Assembly (NCBI GenBank): GCA_947589415.1
Contig: CANQBP010000001.1
Location: 1 to 64,000 of the forward strand
Direction: 5' to 3'
DNA from: an uncultured Clostridia bacterium
GTDB taxonomy: Bacteria; Bacillota; Clostridia; Oscillospirales; Acutalibacteraceae
DNA: 64,000 nt
Positions 63,487 through 64,000 of this stretch are shown in pieces (the first letter of the stretch is position 1; every line of letters starts with the position of its first letter). Made by a program: the position numbers and the translations under genes. Under the pieces are notes generated by a model, which was given only the letters and a program-made list of their open reading frames with translations, was not told the origin of the DNA and searched no databases.

Positions 63487-63780
63487 TCAAATATCTTTAC
63501 TGCCGTTGAGATACTGTTCGAGAATATTTTTAAGTGCTGATTTAGAACTGCTGTGTGAACGGGCAACCGGAATGTCAAGTTTTTTAACATTATCAAGCGC
63601 ACATTTTACCATTTTATGTGATACCGTATCGGTGAAAAGTACAACAAGATCGGGATTTCCTAAATCCTGCAAACCTCTGCTCATTTTAGGATATACCTTT
63701 GCTCTGCAATTATACATTCTGCAAAGATCTACATATTCCCTAATCATACATTCGTTTCCGCCCACAATTACAAGACTCAT
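63487..63780 (-). CDS. DUF2325 family protein
   Basis: A 97-aa Rossmann-like small protein of the DUF2325 family: IVIVGGNE-type start (SLVIVGGNECM), the DLVVLFTDTVSHKMV segment with its conserved Thr/Asp/Ser-His, and PVARSHSSSKSALKNIL at the end. Members are found near iron-related and redox genes; the function is not established. First gene of the operon with DUF3793 and flavodoxin genes, following ~50 bp after a palindromic operator candidate. The ATG at 63780 follows GGGGTGATTA. Confidence 0.88.
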   Translation of the reverse strand: MSLVIVGGNECMIREYVDLCRMYNCRAKVYPKMSRGLQDLGNPDLVVLFTDTVSHKMVKCALDNVKKLDIPVARSHSSSKSALKNILEQYLNGSKDI

Positions 63781-63808
63781 ATTTAATCACCCCATGTTTT
63801 TAATTTTT

Positions 63809-63825
63809 GGTTAGTTATATCTAAC
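63809..63825. promoter_or_regulatory. Operator-like palindrome GTTAG-N6-CTAAC
   Basis: Short inverted repeat at the 5' side of the DUF2325 gene (leader region). It resembles DtxR-type metal-regulator half sites (TTAG...CTAA). Confidence 0.4.
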
Positions 63826-63834
63826 ACACGGTTC

Positions 63835-63875
63835 AAAATACAGTCAGATAGGTTTAATCTATCTAACTGTATTTT
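63835..63875. promoter_or_regulatory. Long palindrome just downstream of the promoter
   Basis: 17-bp arms with one mismatch (63835-63851 with 63859-63875), containing the half site TTAGATAG / CTATCTGA. It covers the expected transcription start of the DUF2325 operon, so it is an operator or a 5' hairpin. Confidence 0.5.
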
Positions 63876-63904
63876 AGTTTAATACATCTTACCGGATTTG
63901 TCAA
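63876..63904 (-). promoter_or_regulatory. Promoter of the DUF2325-DUF3793-flavodoxin operon
   Basis: Minus-strand TTGACA (plus 63899-63904), 17-nt spacer, TAAACT (plus 63876-63881). No gene is seen between 63905 and the window end. Confidence 0.6.
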
Positions 63905-64000
63905 TATTTAAAAAAATTTTTTCTCTAATTATTTTGTAATATTCAAAAAGTATTATGCATTAAAATGTACAATTAACTACGGACTTTTCTCAAAAAAATC

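Overview
The window looks like a chromosomal segment of a low-GC, strictly anaerobic, spore-forming clostridium, most likely from the Ruminococcaceae/Oscillospiraceae ([Eubacterium] siraeum / Ruminococcus type). Three things point there. The [FeFe]-hydrogenase, its maturase HydG and a TM1266-type regulator indicate fermentative H2 metabolism. Spore genes (sigG, pdaA, a gerA-type germinant receptor, DUF421/DUF4363) indicate an endospore former. AGGAGG ribosome binding sites, frequent TTG/GTG starts and the IspH-S1 fusion are typical of Firmicutes. The genus is inferred; no 16S rRNA gene is present.

Layout. 0-4 kb: 3' part of the hydrogenase gene, an SCP2-like protein and glycogen branching enzyme. 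4-9 kb: DUF421/DUF4363 genes divergent from a two-gene germinant receptor operon in which GerB and GerC are one polypeptide. 9-12 kb: a cell-wall-anchored 5'-nucleotidase and tRNA-Thr(CGU). 12-17 kb: the str operon (rpsL-rpsG-fusA-tuf). 17-22 kb, minus strand: a tightly overlapping five-gene operon of circularly permuted ATP-grasp, alpha-E protein, transglutaminase and two AstE/AspA-like proteins, one of which has lost its metal and catalytic residues; a GH25 lysozyme lies upstream. 22-27 kb: an NgoPII-like restriction-modification pair directly ahead of tmk, an unlisted 49-aa membrane protein, tatD and rpsT. 27-34 kb: YfhO, a GT2 glycosyltransferase, a PepV dipeptidase and enolase. 34-37 kb, minus strand: hydG with its regulator behind an attenuator-like leader, sigG and a 2[4Fe-4S] ferredoxin. 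37-43 kb: PAP2 phosphatase, an IS605-end-like RNA hairpin relic, and cmk-plsC-plsC-ispH/S1. 43-49 kb: DUF436, HD hydrolase, rlmB, a 1112-aa pseudo P-type ATPase with a long disordered N-terminus, rpe and mecA. 50-59 kb: a 1291-aa HD-GYP protein with decayed GGDEF and EAL domains, a HAD phosphatase, a multi-zinc-ribbon membrane protein and pdaA. 59-64 kb: YbjN-like protein, folC, an Orn/Lys/Arg decarboxylase, and an operon of DUF2325, DUF3793 and flavodoxin with palindromic operator candidates.

Strongest candidates for undescribed biology are the ATP-grasp/transglutaminase/AspA operon (a plausible peptide- or amide-bond-forming pathway), the pseudo P-type ATPase, the GerB-GerC fusion, and the structured leader of the TM1266-hydG operon. 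Functions are assigned from motifs read by eye and knowledge of the families; no database search was run.
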